DNA of 64,000 bases. Origin: Osmia lignaria lignaria. Lineage: Eukaryota; Arthropoda; Insecta; Hymenoptera; Megachilidae. Position numbers and translations under genes: made by a program. The notes under the pieces are model-generated. The model saw only the letters and a list, made by a program, of their open reading frames with translations, was not told the origin of the DNA and did no database searches. The DNA is taken from the NCBI RefSeq assembly GCF_051020975.1, contig NW_027478162.1, positions 21,266,001 through 21,330,000 on the forward strand, read 5' to 3'. Below are positions 50,735 through 63,931 of the stretch, piece by piece. Each line of letters begins with the position of its first letter. The first letter of the stretch is position 1.

Positions 50735-52988
50735 TTGCAGATTCAGCTCAAAGGAACTGGCCTGACGGACATATTTCGAGATATTTCTTCTTCTTGTTGT
50801 TCTTCCTCTGCACAGCTAAGCTGGAAGTGGCATTTGCAGCTCGCAATAGTGCAGAGTTATCTCAAAGAAAGGGGCCACGGTGTTTCTGTATCTCTATTAT
50901 GTTGGTGCGGCTTCGGAACTTTTAAATATCTTGATATATCTCGAGAACTACGCATCTGATCAAAAAATATCATAGAACATAAAAAGTAGGAAACTTAATT
51001 CTCTACAAAAAAGGTCTCTTAACATTTTGCCATAGCTCGCTTCGTTTCCGAGATATTTGCAGATTTATCTCAAGGGAAGGGGCCTGACGGACATATTTCG
51101 AGATATTTCTTCTTCTTGTTGTTCTTCTTCTGCACAGCTAAGCTGGAAGTGGCATTTGCAGCTCGCACTAGTGCAGAGTTATCTCAAAGAAAGGGGCCAC
51201 GGCGTTTCTGTATCTCTATTATGTTGGTGCGGCTTCGGAACTTTTAAATATCTCGATATATCTCGAAAACTACGCTTCTGATCAAAAAATATCGTAGAAC
51301 ATAAATTGTAGGAAACATAATTCTCTACAAAAAAGGTCTCTTAACATTTTGCGATAGCTCGCTTCGTTTCCGAGATATTTGCAGATTTATCTCAAGGGAA
51401 GGGGCCTGACGGACATATTTCGAGATATTTCTTCTTCTTGTTGTTCTTCTTCTGCACAGCTAAGCTGGAAGTGGCATTTGCGGCTCGCACTAGTGCAGCG
51501 TTATCTCAAAGAAAGGGGCCACGGTGTTTCTGTATCCCTATTATGTTGGTGCGGCTTCGGAACTTTTAAATATCTTGATATATCTCGAGAACTACGCATC
51601 TGATCAAAAAATATCATAGAACATAAAAAGTAGGAAACTTAATTCTCTACAAAAAAGGTCTCTGAACATTTTGCCATAGCTCGCTTCGTTTCCGAGATAT
51701 TTGCAGATTTATCTCAAGGGAAGGGGCCTGACGGACATATTTCGAGATATTTCTTCTTCTTGTTGTTCTTCTTCTGCACAGCTAAGCTGGAAGTGGCATT
51801 TGCGGCTCGCACTAGTGCAGAGTTATCTCAAAGAAAGGGGCCACGGTGTTTCTGTATCTCTATTATGTTGGTGCGGCTTCGGAACTTTTAAATATCTCGA
51901 TATATCTCGAAAACTACGCTTCTGATCAAAAAATATCATAGAACATAAATTGTAGGAAACATAATTCTCTACAAAAAAGGTCTCTTAACATTTTGCCATA
52001 GCTCGCTTGGTTTCCGAGATATTTGCAGATTTATCTCAAGGGAAGGGGCCTGAGGGACATATTTCGAGATATTTCTTCTTCTTGTTGTTCTTCTTCTGCA
52101 CAGCTAAGCTGGAAGTGGCATTTACAGCTCGCAATAGTGCAGAGTTATTTCAAAGAAAGAGGCCACGGTGTTTCTGTACCTCTATTATGTTGGTGCAGCT
52201 TCGGAACTTTTAAATATCTTGATATATCTCGAGAACTACGCATCTGATCAAAAAATATCATAGAACATAAAAAGTAGGAAACATAATTCTCTACAAAAAA
52301 GGTCTCTTAACATTTTGCCATAGCTCGCTTCGTTTCCGAGATATTTGCAGATTTATCTCAAGGGAAGGGGCCTGACGGACATATTTCGAGATATTTCTTC
52401 TTCTTGTTGTTCTTCTTCTGCACAGCTAAGCTGGAAGTGGCATTTGCGGCTCGCACTAGTGCAGAGTTATCTCAAAGAAAGGGGCCACGGTGTTTCTGTA
52501 TCTCTATTATGTTGGTGCGGCTTCGGAACTTTTAAATATCTCGATATATCTCGAAAACTACGCTTCTGATCAAAAAATATCATAGAACATAAAAAGTAGG
52601 AAACTTAATTCTCTACAAAAAAGGTCTCTCAACATTTTGCCATTGCTCGCTTCGTTTCCGAGATATTTGCAGATTTATCTCCAGGGAAGGGGCCTAACGG
52701 ACATATTTCGAGATATTTCTTCTTCTTGTTGTTCTTCTTCTGCACAGCTAAGCTGGAAGTGGCATTTACAGCTCGCAATAGTGCAGAGTTATCTCAAAGA
52801 GAGGGGCCACGGTGTTTCTGTATCTCTATTATGTTGGTGCGGCTTCGGAACTTTTAAATATCTCGATATATCTCGAAAACTACGCTTCTGATCAAAAAAT
52901 ATCATAGAACATAAATTGTAGGAAACATAATTCTCTACAAAAAACGTCTCTTAACATTTTGCCATAGCTCGCTTCGTTTCCGAGATAT

Positions 52989-53307
52989 TTGCAGATTCAT
53001 CTCAAAGGAACTGGCCTGACGGACATATTTCGAGATATTTCTTCTTCTTGTTGGTCTTCTGCACAGCTAAGCTGGAAGTGGCATTTGCAGCTCGCAATAG
53101 TGCAGAGTTATCTCAAAGAAAGGGGCCACGGTGTTTCTGTATCTCTATTATGTTGGTGCGGCTTCGGAACTTTTAAATATCTTGATATATCTCGAGAACT
53201 ACGCATCTGATCAAAAAATATCATAGAAGATAAAAAGTAGGAAACTTAATTCTCTACAAAAAAGGTCTCTTAACATTTTGCCATAGCTCGCTTCGTTTCC
53301 GAGATAT
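52989..53307 (+). repeat. 319-bp variant monomer (fourth)
   Basis: It carries the same 3-bp loss. It lies in copy 2 of the 10-unit repeat, 3,216 bp after the third example. Confidence 0.9.
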
Positions 53308-53629
53308 TTGCAGATATATCTCAAGGGAAGGGGCCTGACGGACATATTTCGAGATATTTCTTCTTCTTGTTGTTCTTCTTCTGCACAGCTAAGCTGGAAG
53401 TGGCATTTGCAGCTCGCAATAGTGCAGAGTTATCTCAAAGAAAGGGGCCACGGTGTTTCTGTATCTCTATTATGTTGGTGCGGCTTCGGAACTTTTAAAT
53501 ATCTTGATATATCTCGAGAACTACGCGTCTGATCAAAAAATATCATAGAACATAAAAAGTAGGAAACATAATTCTCTACAAACACGGTCTCTTAACATTT
53601 TGCCATAGCTCGCTTCGTTTCCGAGATAT

Positions 53630-53950
53630 TTGCAGATATATCTCAAGGGAAGGGGCCTGACGGACATATTTCGAGATATTTCTTCTTCTTGTTGTTCTTC
53701 TTCTGCACAGCTAAGCTGGAAGTGGCATTTGCGGCTCGCACTGGTGCACAGTTATCTCAAAGAAAGGGGCCACGGTGTTTCTGTATCTCTATTATGTTGG
53801 TGCGTCTTCGGAACTTTTAAATATCTCGATATATCTCGAAAACTACGCTTCTGATCAAAAAATATCATAGAACATAAATTGTAGGAAACATAATTCTCTC
53901 CAAAAACGTCTCTTAACATTTTGCCATAGCTCGCTTCGTTTCCGAGATAT
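53630..53950 (+). repeat. 321-bp variant monomer, A-run deletion lineage
   Basis: It carries the same A-run loss and linked markers as 50414, in copy 2 of the 10-unit repeat. Confidence 0.9.
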
Positions 53951-55364
53951 TTGCAGATTCAGCTCAAAGGAACTGGCCTGACGGACATATTTCGAGATAT
54001 TTCTTCTTCTTGTTGTTCTTCCTCTGCACAGCTAAGCTGGAAGTGGCATTTGCAGCTCGCAATAGTGCAGAGTTATCTCAAAGAAAGGGGCCACGGTGTT
54101 TCTGTATCTCTATTATGTTGGTGCGGCTTCGGAACTTTTAAATATCTTGATATATCTCGAGAACTACGCATCTGATCAAAAAATATCATAGAACATAAAA
54201 AGTAGGAAACTTAATTCTCTACAAAAAAGGTCTCTTAACATTTTGCCATAGCTCGCTTCGTTTCCGAGATATTTGCAGATTTATCTCAAGGGAAGGGGCC
54301 TGACGGACATATTTCGAGATATTTCTTCTTCTTGTTGTTCTTCTTCTGCACAGCTAAGCTGGAAGTGGCATTTGCAGCTCGCACTAGTGCAGAGTTATCT
54401 CAAAGAAAGGGGCCACGGCGTTTCTGTATCTCTATTATGTTGGTGCGGCTTCGGAACTTTTAAATATCTCGATATATCTCGAAAACTACGCTTCTGATCA
54501 AAAAATATCGTAGAACATAAATTGTAGGAAACATAATTCTCTACAAAAAAGGTCTCTTAACATTTTGCGATAGCTCGCTTCGTTTCCGAGATATTTGCAG
54601 ATTTATCTCAAGGGAAGGGGCCTGACGGACATATTTCGAGATATTTCTTCTTCTTGTTGTTCTTCTTCTGCACAGCTAAGCTGGAAGTGGCATTTGCGGC
54701 TCGCACTAGTGCAGCGTTATCTCAAAGAAAGGGGCCACGGTGTTTCTGTATCCCTATTATGTTGGTGCGGCTTCGGAACTTTTAAATATCTTGATATATC
54801 TCGAGAACTACGCATCTGATCAAAAAATATCATAGAACATAAAAAGTAGGAAACTTAATTCTCTACAAAAAAGGTCTCTTAACATTTTGCCATAGCTCGC
54901 TTCGTTTCCGAGATATTTGCAGATTTATCTCAAGGGAAGGGGCCTGACGGACATATTTCGAGATATTTCTTCTTCTTGTTGTTCTTCTTCTGCACAGCTA
55001 AGCTGGAAGTGGCATTTGCGGCTCGCACTAGTGCAGAGTTATCTCAAAGAAAGGGGCCACGGTGTTTCTGTATCTCTATTATGTTGGTGCGGCTTCGGAA
55101 CTTTTAAATATCTCGATATATCTCGAAAACTACGCTTCTGATCAAAAAATATCATAGAACATAAATTGTAGGAAACATAATTCTCTACAAAAAAGGTCTC
55201 TTAACATTTTGCCATAGCTCGCTTGGTTTCCGAGATATTTGCAGATTTATCTCAAGGGAAGGGGCCTGAGGGACATATTTCGAGATATTTCTTCTTCTTG
55301 TTGTTCTTCTTCTGCACAGCTAAGCTGGAAGTGGCATTTACAGCTCGCAATAGTGCAGAGTTAT

Positions 55365-58300
55365 CTCAAAGAAAGGGGCCACGGTGTTTCTGTATCTCTA
55401 TTATGTTGGTGCGGCTTCGGAACTTTTAAATATCTTGATATATATCGAGAACTACGCATCTCATCAAAAAATATCATAGAACATGAAAAGTAGGAAACTT
55501 AATTCTCTACAAAAAAGGTCTCTTAACATTTTGCCATAGCTCGCTTCGTTTCCGAGATATTTGCAGATTTATCTCAAGGGAAGGGGCCTGACGGACATAT
55601 TTCGAGATATTTCTTCTTCTTGTTGTTCTTCTTCTGCACAGCTAAGCTGGAAGTGGCATTTGCGGCTCGCACTAGTGCAGGGTTATCTCAAAGAAAGGGG
55701 CCACGGTGTTTCTGTATCCCTATTATGTTGGTGCGGCTTCGGAACTTTTAAATATCTTGATATATCTCGAGAACTACGCTTCTGATCAAAAAATATCATA
55801 GAACATAAATTGTAGGAAACATAATTCTCTACAAAAAAGGTCTCTTAACATTTTGCCATAGCTCGCTTCGTTTCCGAGATATTTGCAGATTTATCTCAAG
55901 GGAAGGGGCCTGACGGACATATTTCGAGATATTTCTTCTTCTTGTTGTTCTTCTTCTGCACAGCTAAGCTGGAAGTGGCATTTGCAGCTCGCAATAGTGC
56001 AGAGTTATTTCAAAGAAAGAGGCCACGGTGTTTCTGTACCTCTATTATGTTGGTGCAGCTTCGGAACTTTTAAATATCTTGATATATCTCGAGAACTACG
56101 CATCTGATCAAAAAATATCATCGAACATAAAAAGTAGGAAACTTAATTCTCTACAAAAAAGGTCTCTTAACATTTTGCCATAGCTCGCTTCGTTTCCGAG
56201 ATATTTGCAGATTTATCTCAAGGGAAGGGGCCTGACGGACATATTTCGAGATATTTCTTCTTCTTGTTGTTCTTCTTCTGCACAGCTAAGCTGGAAGTGG
56301 CATTTGCAGCGCGCAATAGTGCAGAGTTATCTCAAAGAAAGGGGCCACGGTGTTTCTGCATCTCTATTATGTTGGTGCGGCTTCGGAACTTTTAAATATC
56401 TTGATATATCTCGAGAACTACGCATCTGATCAAAAAATATCATACTACATAAAAAGTAGGAAACTTAATTCTCTACAAGAAAGGTCTCTAAACATTTTGC
56501 CATAGCTCGCTTCGTTTCCGAGATATTTGCAGATTTATCTCAAGGGAAGGGGCCTGACGGACATATTTCGAGATATTTCTTCTTCTTGTTGTTCTTCTTC
56601 TGCACAGCTGAGCTGGAAGTGGCATTTGCAGCTCGCAATAGTGCAGAGTTATCTCAAAGAAAGGGGCCACGGTGTTTCTGTATCTCTATTATGTTGGTGC
56701 GGCTTCGGAACTTTTAAATATCTCGATATATCTCGAAAACTACGCTTCTGATCAAAAAATATCATAGAACGTAAATTGTAGGAAATATTATTGTCTACAA
56801 AAAAGGTCTCTTAACGTTTTGCCATAGCTCGCTTCGTTTCCGAGATATTTGCAGATTCATCTCAAGGGAAGGGGTCTGACGGACATATTTCGAGATATTT
56901 CTTCTTCTTGTTGTTCTTCTTCTGCACAGCTAAGCTCGAAGTGGCATTTGCAGCTCGCAATAGTGCAGAGTTATTTCAAAGAAAGAGGCCACGGTGTTTC
57001 TGTACCTCTATTATGTTGGTGCAGCTTCGGAACTTTTAAATATCTTGATATATCTCGAGAACTACGCATCTGATCAAAAAATATCATCGAACATAAAAAG
57101 TAGGAAACTTAATTCTCTACAAAAAAGGTCTCTTAACATTTTGCCATAGCTCGCTTCGTTTCCGAGATATTTGCAGATTTATCTCAAGGGAAGTGGCCTG
57201 ACGGACATATTTCGAGATATTTCTTCTTCTTGTTGTTCTTCTTCTGCACAGCTAAGCTGGAAGTGGCATTTGCAGCTCGCAATAGTGCAGAGTTATCCCA
57301 AAGAAAGGGGCCACGGTGTTTCTGTATCTCTATTATGTTGGTGCGGCTTCGGAACTTTTAAATATCTCGATATATCTCGAAAACTACGCTTCTGATCAAA
57401 AAATATCATAGAACATAAATTGTAGGAAACATAATTCTCTACAAAAAAGGTCTCTTAACATTTTGCCATAGCTCGCTTCGTTTCCGAGATATTTGCAGAT
57501 TTATCTCAAGGGAAGGGGCCTGACGGACATATTTCGAGATATTTCTTCTTCTTGTTGTTCTTCTTCTGCACAGCTAAGCTGGAAGTGGCATTTGCAGCGC
57601 GCAATAGTGCAGAGTTATCTCAAAGAAAGGGGCCACGGTGTTTCTGTATCTCTATTATGTTGGTGCGGCTTCGGAACTTTTAAATATCTTGATATATCTC
57701 GAGAACTACGCATCTGATCAAAAAATATCATACTACATAAAAAGTAGGAAACTTAATTCTCTACAAGAAAGGTCTCTAAACATTTTGCCATAGCTCGCTT
57801 CGTTTCCGAGATATTTGCAGATTTATCTCAAGGGAAGGGGCCTGACGGACATATTTCGAGATATTTCTTCTTCTTGTTGTTCTTCTTCTGCACAGCTAAG
57901 CTGGAAGTGGCATTTGCGGCTCGCACTAGTGCAGAGTTATCTCAAAGAACGGGGCTACGGTGTTTCTGTATCCCTATTATGTTGGTGCGGCTTCGGAACT
58001 TTTAAATATCTTGATATATCTCGAGAACTACGCATCTGATCAAAAAATATCATAGAACATAAAAAGTAGGAAACTTAATTCTCTACAAAAAAGGTCTCTT
58101 AACATTTAGCCATAGCTCGCTTCGTTTCCGAGATATTTGCAGATTTATCTCAAGGGAAGGGGCCTGACGGACATATTTCGAGATATTTCTTCTTCTTGTT
58201 GTTCTTCTTCTGCACAGCTAAGCTGGAAGTGGCATTTGCAGCTCGCAATAGTGCAGAGTTATCTCAAAGAGAGGGGCCACGGTGTTTCTGTATCTCTATT

Positions 58301-59649
58301 ATGTTGGTGCGGCTTCGGAACTTTTAAGTATCTTGATCTATCTCGAGAACTACGCATCTGATCAAAAAATATCATAGAACATAAAAAGTAGGAAACATAA
58401 TTCTCTACAAAAACGGTCTCTTAACATTTTGCCATAGCTCGCTTCGTTTCCGAGATATTTTCAGATACATCTCAAGGGAAGGGGCCTGACGGACATATTT
58501 CGAGATATTTCTTCTTCTTGTTGTTCTTCTTCTGCACAGCTAAGCTGGAAGTGGCATTTGCGGCTCGCACTAGTGCAGAGTTATCTCAACGAAAGGGGCC
58601 ACGGTGTTTCTGTATCTCTATTATGTTGGTGCGGCTTCGGAACTTTTAAATATCTCGATATATCTCGAAAACTACGCTTCTGAACAAAAAATATCATAGA
58701 ACATAAATTGTAGGAAACATAATTCTCTACAAAAAAGGTCTCTTAACATTTTGCCATAGCTCGCTTCGTTTCCGAGATATTTGCAGATATATCTCAAGGG
58801 AAGGGGCCTGACGGACATATTTCGAGATATTTCTTCTTCTTGTTGTTCTTCTTCTGCACAGCTAAGCTGAAAGTGGCATTTGCAGCTCGCAATACTGCAG
58901 AGTTATCTCAAAGAAAGGGGCCACGGTGTTTCTGTATCTCTATTGTGTTGGTGCGGCTTCGGAACTTTTAAATATCTTGATATATCTCGAGAACTACGCA
59001 TCTGATCAAAAAATATCATAGAACATAAAAAGTAGGAAACTTAATTCTCTACAAAAAAGGTCGCTTAACATTTTGCCATAGCTCGCTTCGTTTCCGAGAT
59101 ATTTGCATATTTATCTCAAGGGAAGGGGCCTGACGGACATATTTCGAGATATTTCTTCTTCTTGTTGTTCTTCTTCTGCACAGCTAAGCTGGAAGTGGCA
59201 TTTGCGGCTCGCACTAGTGCAGAGTTATCTCAAAGAACGGGGCCACGGTGTTTCTGTATCCCTATTATGTTGGTGCGGCTTCGGAACTTTTAAATATCTT
59301 GATATATCTCGAGAACTACGCATCTGATCAAAAAATATCATAGAACATAAAAAGTAGGAAACTTAATTCTCTACAAAAAAGGTCTCTTAACATTTAGCCA
59401 TAGCTCGCTTCGTTTCCGAGATATTTGCAGATATATCTCAAGGGAAGGGGCCTGACGGACATATTTCGAGATATTTCTTCTTCTTGTTGTTCTTCTTCTG
59501 CACAGCTAAGCTGGAAGTGGCATTTACAGCTCGCAATAGTGCAGAGTTATCTCAAAGAAAGGGGCCACGGTGTTTCTGTATCTCTATTATGTTGGTGCGG
59601 CTTCGGAACTTTTAAATATCTTGATATATCTCGAGAACTACCCGTCTGA
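55365..59649 (+). repeat. Mixed monomers with short-range copies
   Basis: No long higher-order repeat covers this stretch, but pairs recur: 56205-56610 with 57493-57898 (four units apart), the TTATTTCAAAGAAAGAGG marker at 52023, 55883 and 56849, and ACATTTAGCCATAG before 58137 and 59425. The 58459 unit has TTTTCAG at its boundary instead of TTTGCAG. The 56849 unit has GGGGTCTGACGG and AAGCTCGAAG. Confidence 0.7.
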
Positions 59650-61125
59650 TCAAAAAATATCATAGAACATGAAAAGTAGGAAACTTAATCCTCTACAAAA
59701 AAGGTCTCTTAACATTTTGCCATAGCTCTCTTCGTTTCCGAGATATTTGCAGATTTATCTCAAGGCAAGGGGCCTGACGGACATATTTCGAGATATTTCT
59801 TCTTCTTGTTGTTCTTCTTCTGCACAGCTAAGCTGGAAGTGGCATTTGCAGCTCGCAATAGTGCAGAGTTATCTCAAAGAAAGGGGCCACGGTGTTTCTG
59901 TATCTCTATTATGTTGGTGCGGCTTCGGAACTTTTAAATATCTTGATATATCTCGAGAACTACGCGTCTGATCAAAAAATATCATGGAACATAAAAAGTA
60001 GGAAACATAATTCTCTACAAACACGGTCTCTTAACATTTTGCCATAGCTCGCTTCGTTTCCGAGATATTTGCAGATATATCTCAAGGGAAGGGGCCTGAC
60101 GGACATATTTCGAGATATTTCTTCTTCTTGTTGTTCTTCTTCTGCACAGCTAAGCTGGAAGTGGCATTTGCGGCTCGCACTGGTGCACAGTTATCTCAAA
60201 GAAAGGGGCCACGGTGTTTCTGTATCTCTATTATGTTGGTGCGTCTTCGGAACTTTTAAATATCTCGATATATCTCGAAAACTACGCTTCTGATCAAAAA
60301 ATATCATAGAACATAAATTGTAGGAAACATAATTCTCTCCAAAAACGTCTCTTAACATTTTGCCATAGCTCGCTTCGTTTCCGAGATATTTGCAGATTCA
60401 GCTCAAAGGAACTGGCCTGACGGACATATTTCGAGATATTTCTTCTTCTTGTTGTTCTTCCTCTGCACAGCTAAGCTGGAAGTGGCATTTACAGCTCGCC
60501 ATAGTGCAGAGTTATCTCAAAGAAAGGGGCCACGGTGTTTCTGTATCTCTATTATGTTGGTGCGGCTTCGGAACTTTTAAATATCTTGATATATCTCGAG
60601 AACTACGCATCTGATCAAAAAATATCATAGAACATAAAAAGTAGGAAACTTAATTCTCTACAAAAAAGGTCTCTTAACATTTTGCCATAGCTCGCTTCGT
60701 TTCCGAGATATTTGCAGATTTATCTCAAGGGAAGGGGCCTGACGGACATATTTCGAGATATTTCTTCTTCTTGTTGTTCTTCTTCTGCACAGCTAAGCTG
60801 GAAGTGGCATTTGCAGCTCGCACTAGTGCAGAGTTATCTCAAAGAAAGGGGCCACGGTGTTTCTGTATCTCTATTATGTTGGTGCGGCTTCGGAACTTTT
60901 AAATATCTCGATATATCTCGAAAACTACGCTTCTGATCAAAAAATATCGTAGAACATAAATTGTAGGAAACATAATTCTCTACAAAAAAGGTCTCTTAAC
61001 ATTTTGCGATAGCTCGCTTCGTTTCCGAGATATTTGCAGATTTATCTCAAGGGAAGGGGCCTGACGGACATATTTCGAGATATTTCTTCTTCTTGTTGTT
61101 CTTCTTCTGCACAGCTAAACTGGAA
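59650..61125 (+). repeat. 10-unit repeat, diverged partial third copy
   Basis: The units at 60069, 60390 and 60712 match 53630, 53951 and 54273 at an offset of 6,439 bp, including the 321-bp unit and the markers ACAAACACGG, GGTGCGTC, CTCTCCAAAAACG and TTTTGCGATAGC. Differences seen include CATGGAAC near 59984, TTACAGCTCGCC near 60490 and GGTGTTT for GGCGTTT near 60857. It ends inside the unit at 61034, which changes to AAACTGG and TTTCCAGC. Edges are approximate. Confidence 0.8.
60069..60389 (+). repeat. 321-bp variant monomer, A-run deletion lineage
   Basis: It carries the same A-run loss and linked markers as 50414 and 53630, in the diverged third partial copy. Confidence 0.9.
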
Positions 61126-63931
61126 GTGGCATTTCCAGCTCGCAATAGTGCAGAGTTATCTCAAAGAAAGGGGCCACGGTGTTTCTGTATCCCTATTATG
61201 TTGGTGCGGCTTCGGAACTTTTAAATATCTTGATATATCTCGAGAACTACGCATCTGATCAAAAAATATCATAGAACATAAAAAGTAGGAAACTTAATTC
61301 TCTACAAAAACGGTCTCTTAACATTTTGCCATAGCTCGCTTCGTTTCCGAGATATTTGCAGATTTATCTCAAGGGAAGGGGCCTGACGGACATATTTCGA
61401 GATATTTCTTCTTCTTGTTGTTCTTCTTCTGCACAGCTAAGCTGGAAGTGGCATTTGCGGCTCGCACTAGTGCAGAGTTATCTCAAAGAAAGGGGCCACG
61501 GTGTTTCTGTATCTCTATTATGTTGGTGCGGCTTCGGAACTTTTAAATATCTTGATATATCTCGAGAACTACGCATCTGATCAAAAAATATCATACTACA
61601 TAAAAAGTAGGAAACTTAATTCTCTACAAGAAAGGTCTCTAAACATTTTGCCATAGCTCGCTTCGTTTCCGAGATATTTGCAGATTTATCTCAAGGGAAA
61701 GGGCCTGACGGACATATTTCGAGATATTTCTTCTTCTTGTTGTTCTTCTTCTGCACAGCTAAGCTGGAAGTGGCATTTGCAGCTCGCAATAGTGCAGAGT
61801 TATCTCAAAGAAAGGGGCCACGGTGTTTCTGTATCTCTATTATGTTGGTGCGTCTTCGGAACTTTTAAATATCTTGATATATCTCGAGAACTACGCATCT
61901 GATCAAAAAATATCATAGAACATAAAAAGTAGGAAACTTAATTCTCTACAAAAAAGGTCTCTTAACATTTTGCCATAGCTCGCTTCGTTTCCGAGATATT
62001 TGCATATTTATCTCAAGGGAAGGGGCCTGACGGACATATTTCGAGATATTTCTTCTTCTTGTTGTTCTTCTTCTGCACAGCTGAGCTGGAAGTGGCATTT
62101 GCGGCTCGCAATAGTGCAGAGTTATCTCAAAGAAAGGGGCCACGGTGTTTCTGTATCTCTATTATGTTGGTGCGGCTTCGGAACTTTTAAATATCTCGAT
62201 ATATCTCGAAAACTACGCTTCTGATCAAAAAATATCATAGAACGTAAATTGTAGGAAATATTATTCTCTACAAAAAAGGTCTCTTAACGTTTTGCCATAG
62301 CTCGCTTCGTTTCCGAGATATTTGCAGATTCATCTCAAGGGAAGGGGTCTGACGGACATATTTCGAGATATTTCTTCTTCTTGTTGTTCTTCTTCTGCAC
62401 AGCTAAGCTGGCAGTGGCATTTGCAGCTCGCAATAGTGCAGAGTTATCCCAAAGAAAGGGGCCACGGTGTTTCTGTATCTCTATTATGTTGGTGCGGCTT
62501 CGGAACTTTTAAATATCTCGATATATCTCGAAAACTACGCTTCTGATCAAAAAATATCATAGAACATAAATTGTAGGAAACATAATTCTCTACAAAAAAG
62601 GTCTCTTAACATTTTGCCATAGCTCGCTTCGTTTCCGAGATATTTGCAGATTTATCTCAAGGGAAGGGGCCTGACGGACATATTTCGAGATATTTCTTCT
62701 TCTTGTTGTTCTTCTTCTGCACAGCTAAGCTGGAAGTGGCATTTGCAGCGCGCAATAGTGCAGAGTTATCTCAAAGAAAGGGGCCACGGTGTTTCTGTAT
62801 CTCTATTATGTTGGTGCGGCTTCGGAACTTTTAAATATCTCGATATATCTCGAAAACTACGCTTCTGATCAAAAAATATCATAGAACATAAATTGTAGGA
62901 AACATAATTCTCTACAAAAAAGGTCTCTTAACATTTTGCCATAGGTCGCTTCGTTTCCGAGATATTTGCAGATTTATCTCAAGGGAAGGGTCCTGACGGA
63001 CATATTTCGAGATATTTCTTCTTCTTGTTGTTCTTCTTCTGCACAGCTAAACTGGAAGTGGCATTTCCAGCTCGCAATCGTGCAGAGTAATCTCAAAGAA
63101 AGGGGCCACGGTGTTTCTGTATCTCTATTATGTTGGTGGGGCTTCGGAACTTTTAAATATCTTGATATATCTCGAGAACTACGCCTCTGATCGAAAAATA
63201 TCATAGAACATAAAAAGTAGGAAACTGAATTCTCTACAAAAAAGGTCTCTTAACATTTTGCCATAGCTCGCTTCGTTTCCGAGATATTTGCAGATTTATC
63301 TCAAGGGAAGGGGCCTGACGGACATATTTCGAGATATTTCTTCTTCTTGTTGTTCTTCTTCTGCACAGCTAAGCTGGAAGTGCCATTTGCAGCGCGCAAT
63401 AGTGCAGAGTTATCTCAAAGAAAGGGGCCACGGTGTTTCTGTATCTCTATTATGTTGGTGCGGCTTCGGAACTTTTAAATATCTTGATATATCTCGAGAA
63501 CTACGCATCTGTTCAAAAAATATCATAGAACATAAAAAGTAGGAATCCTAATTTTCTACAAAAAAGGTCTCTTAACATTTTGCCGTAGCTCGCTTCGTTT
63601 CCGAGATATTTGCAGATTTATCTCAAGGGAAGGGGCCTGACGGACATATTTCCAGATATTTCTTCTTCTTGTTGTTCTTCTTCTGCACAGCTAAGCTGGA
63701 AGTGGCATTTGCAGCTCGCAATAGTGCAGAGTTATCTCAAAGAAAGGGGCCACGGTGTTTCTGTATCTCCATTATGTTGGTGCGGCTTCGGAACTTTTGA
63801 ATATCTTGATATATCTCGAGAACTACGCATCTGATCAAAAAATATCATAGAACATAAAAAGTAGGAAACTTAATTCTCTACAAAAAAGGTCTCTTAACGT
63901 TTTGCAATAGCTCGCTTCGTTTCCGAGAGAT
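61126..63931 (+). repeat. Mixed monomers at the right end
   Basis: The units at 62000, 62322 and 62644 follow 56527, a fusion of 56849 and 57171, and 57493. The unit at 62966 carries GGGTCCTGACGG, TTTCCAGCTCGCAATCG and ACGCCTCTGATCG, tying it to the units at 4057, 5023, 7920 and 8886. It is followed, as at 4379 and 8242, by a unit with GCAGCGCGCAATAG. The 63288 and 63610 units hold several private changes, such as AGGAATCCTAATTTTC near 63540 and TTTCCAGATATT near 63650. Confidence 0.75.
62322..62643 (+). repeat. Hybrid monomer, deletion type
   Basis: The 5' part has GATTCATCTC and GGGGTCTGACGG like 56849. The 3' part has TTATCCCAAAG and the ACGCTTCTGATCA tail of 57171. The neighbours on either side match 56527 and 57493. 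The offset changes from 5,473 to 5,151 bp, exactly one unit, with the switch between about 62350 and 62448. It also carries a private change, CTGGCAGTGG. Confidence 0.8.

Larger units (their letters stand above)
49027..52148 (+). repeat. 10-unit higher-order repeat (3,216 bp), copy 1
   Basis: These 3,122 bp match 52243-55364. The period is ten units less 4 bp, because each copy holds one 319-bp and one 321-bp monomer. Shared rare markers include ACAAACACGG, CACTGGTGCACAG with GGTGCGTC, CTCTCCAAAAACG, GGCGTTTCTG, ATATCGTAGAAC and TTTTGCGATAGC. One difference was noticed: G at 51664 against T at 54880. Confidence 0.9.
52243..55364 (+). repeat. 10-unit higher-order repeat (3,216 bp), copy 2
   Basis: This is the direct copy of 49027-52148. 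It starts after a mismatch at 52242 (A against G at 49026). It ends where the unit at 55239 has TTATCTC while its partner at 52023 has TTATTTC (55365 against 52149). Confidence 0.9.
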
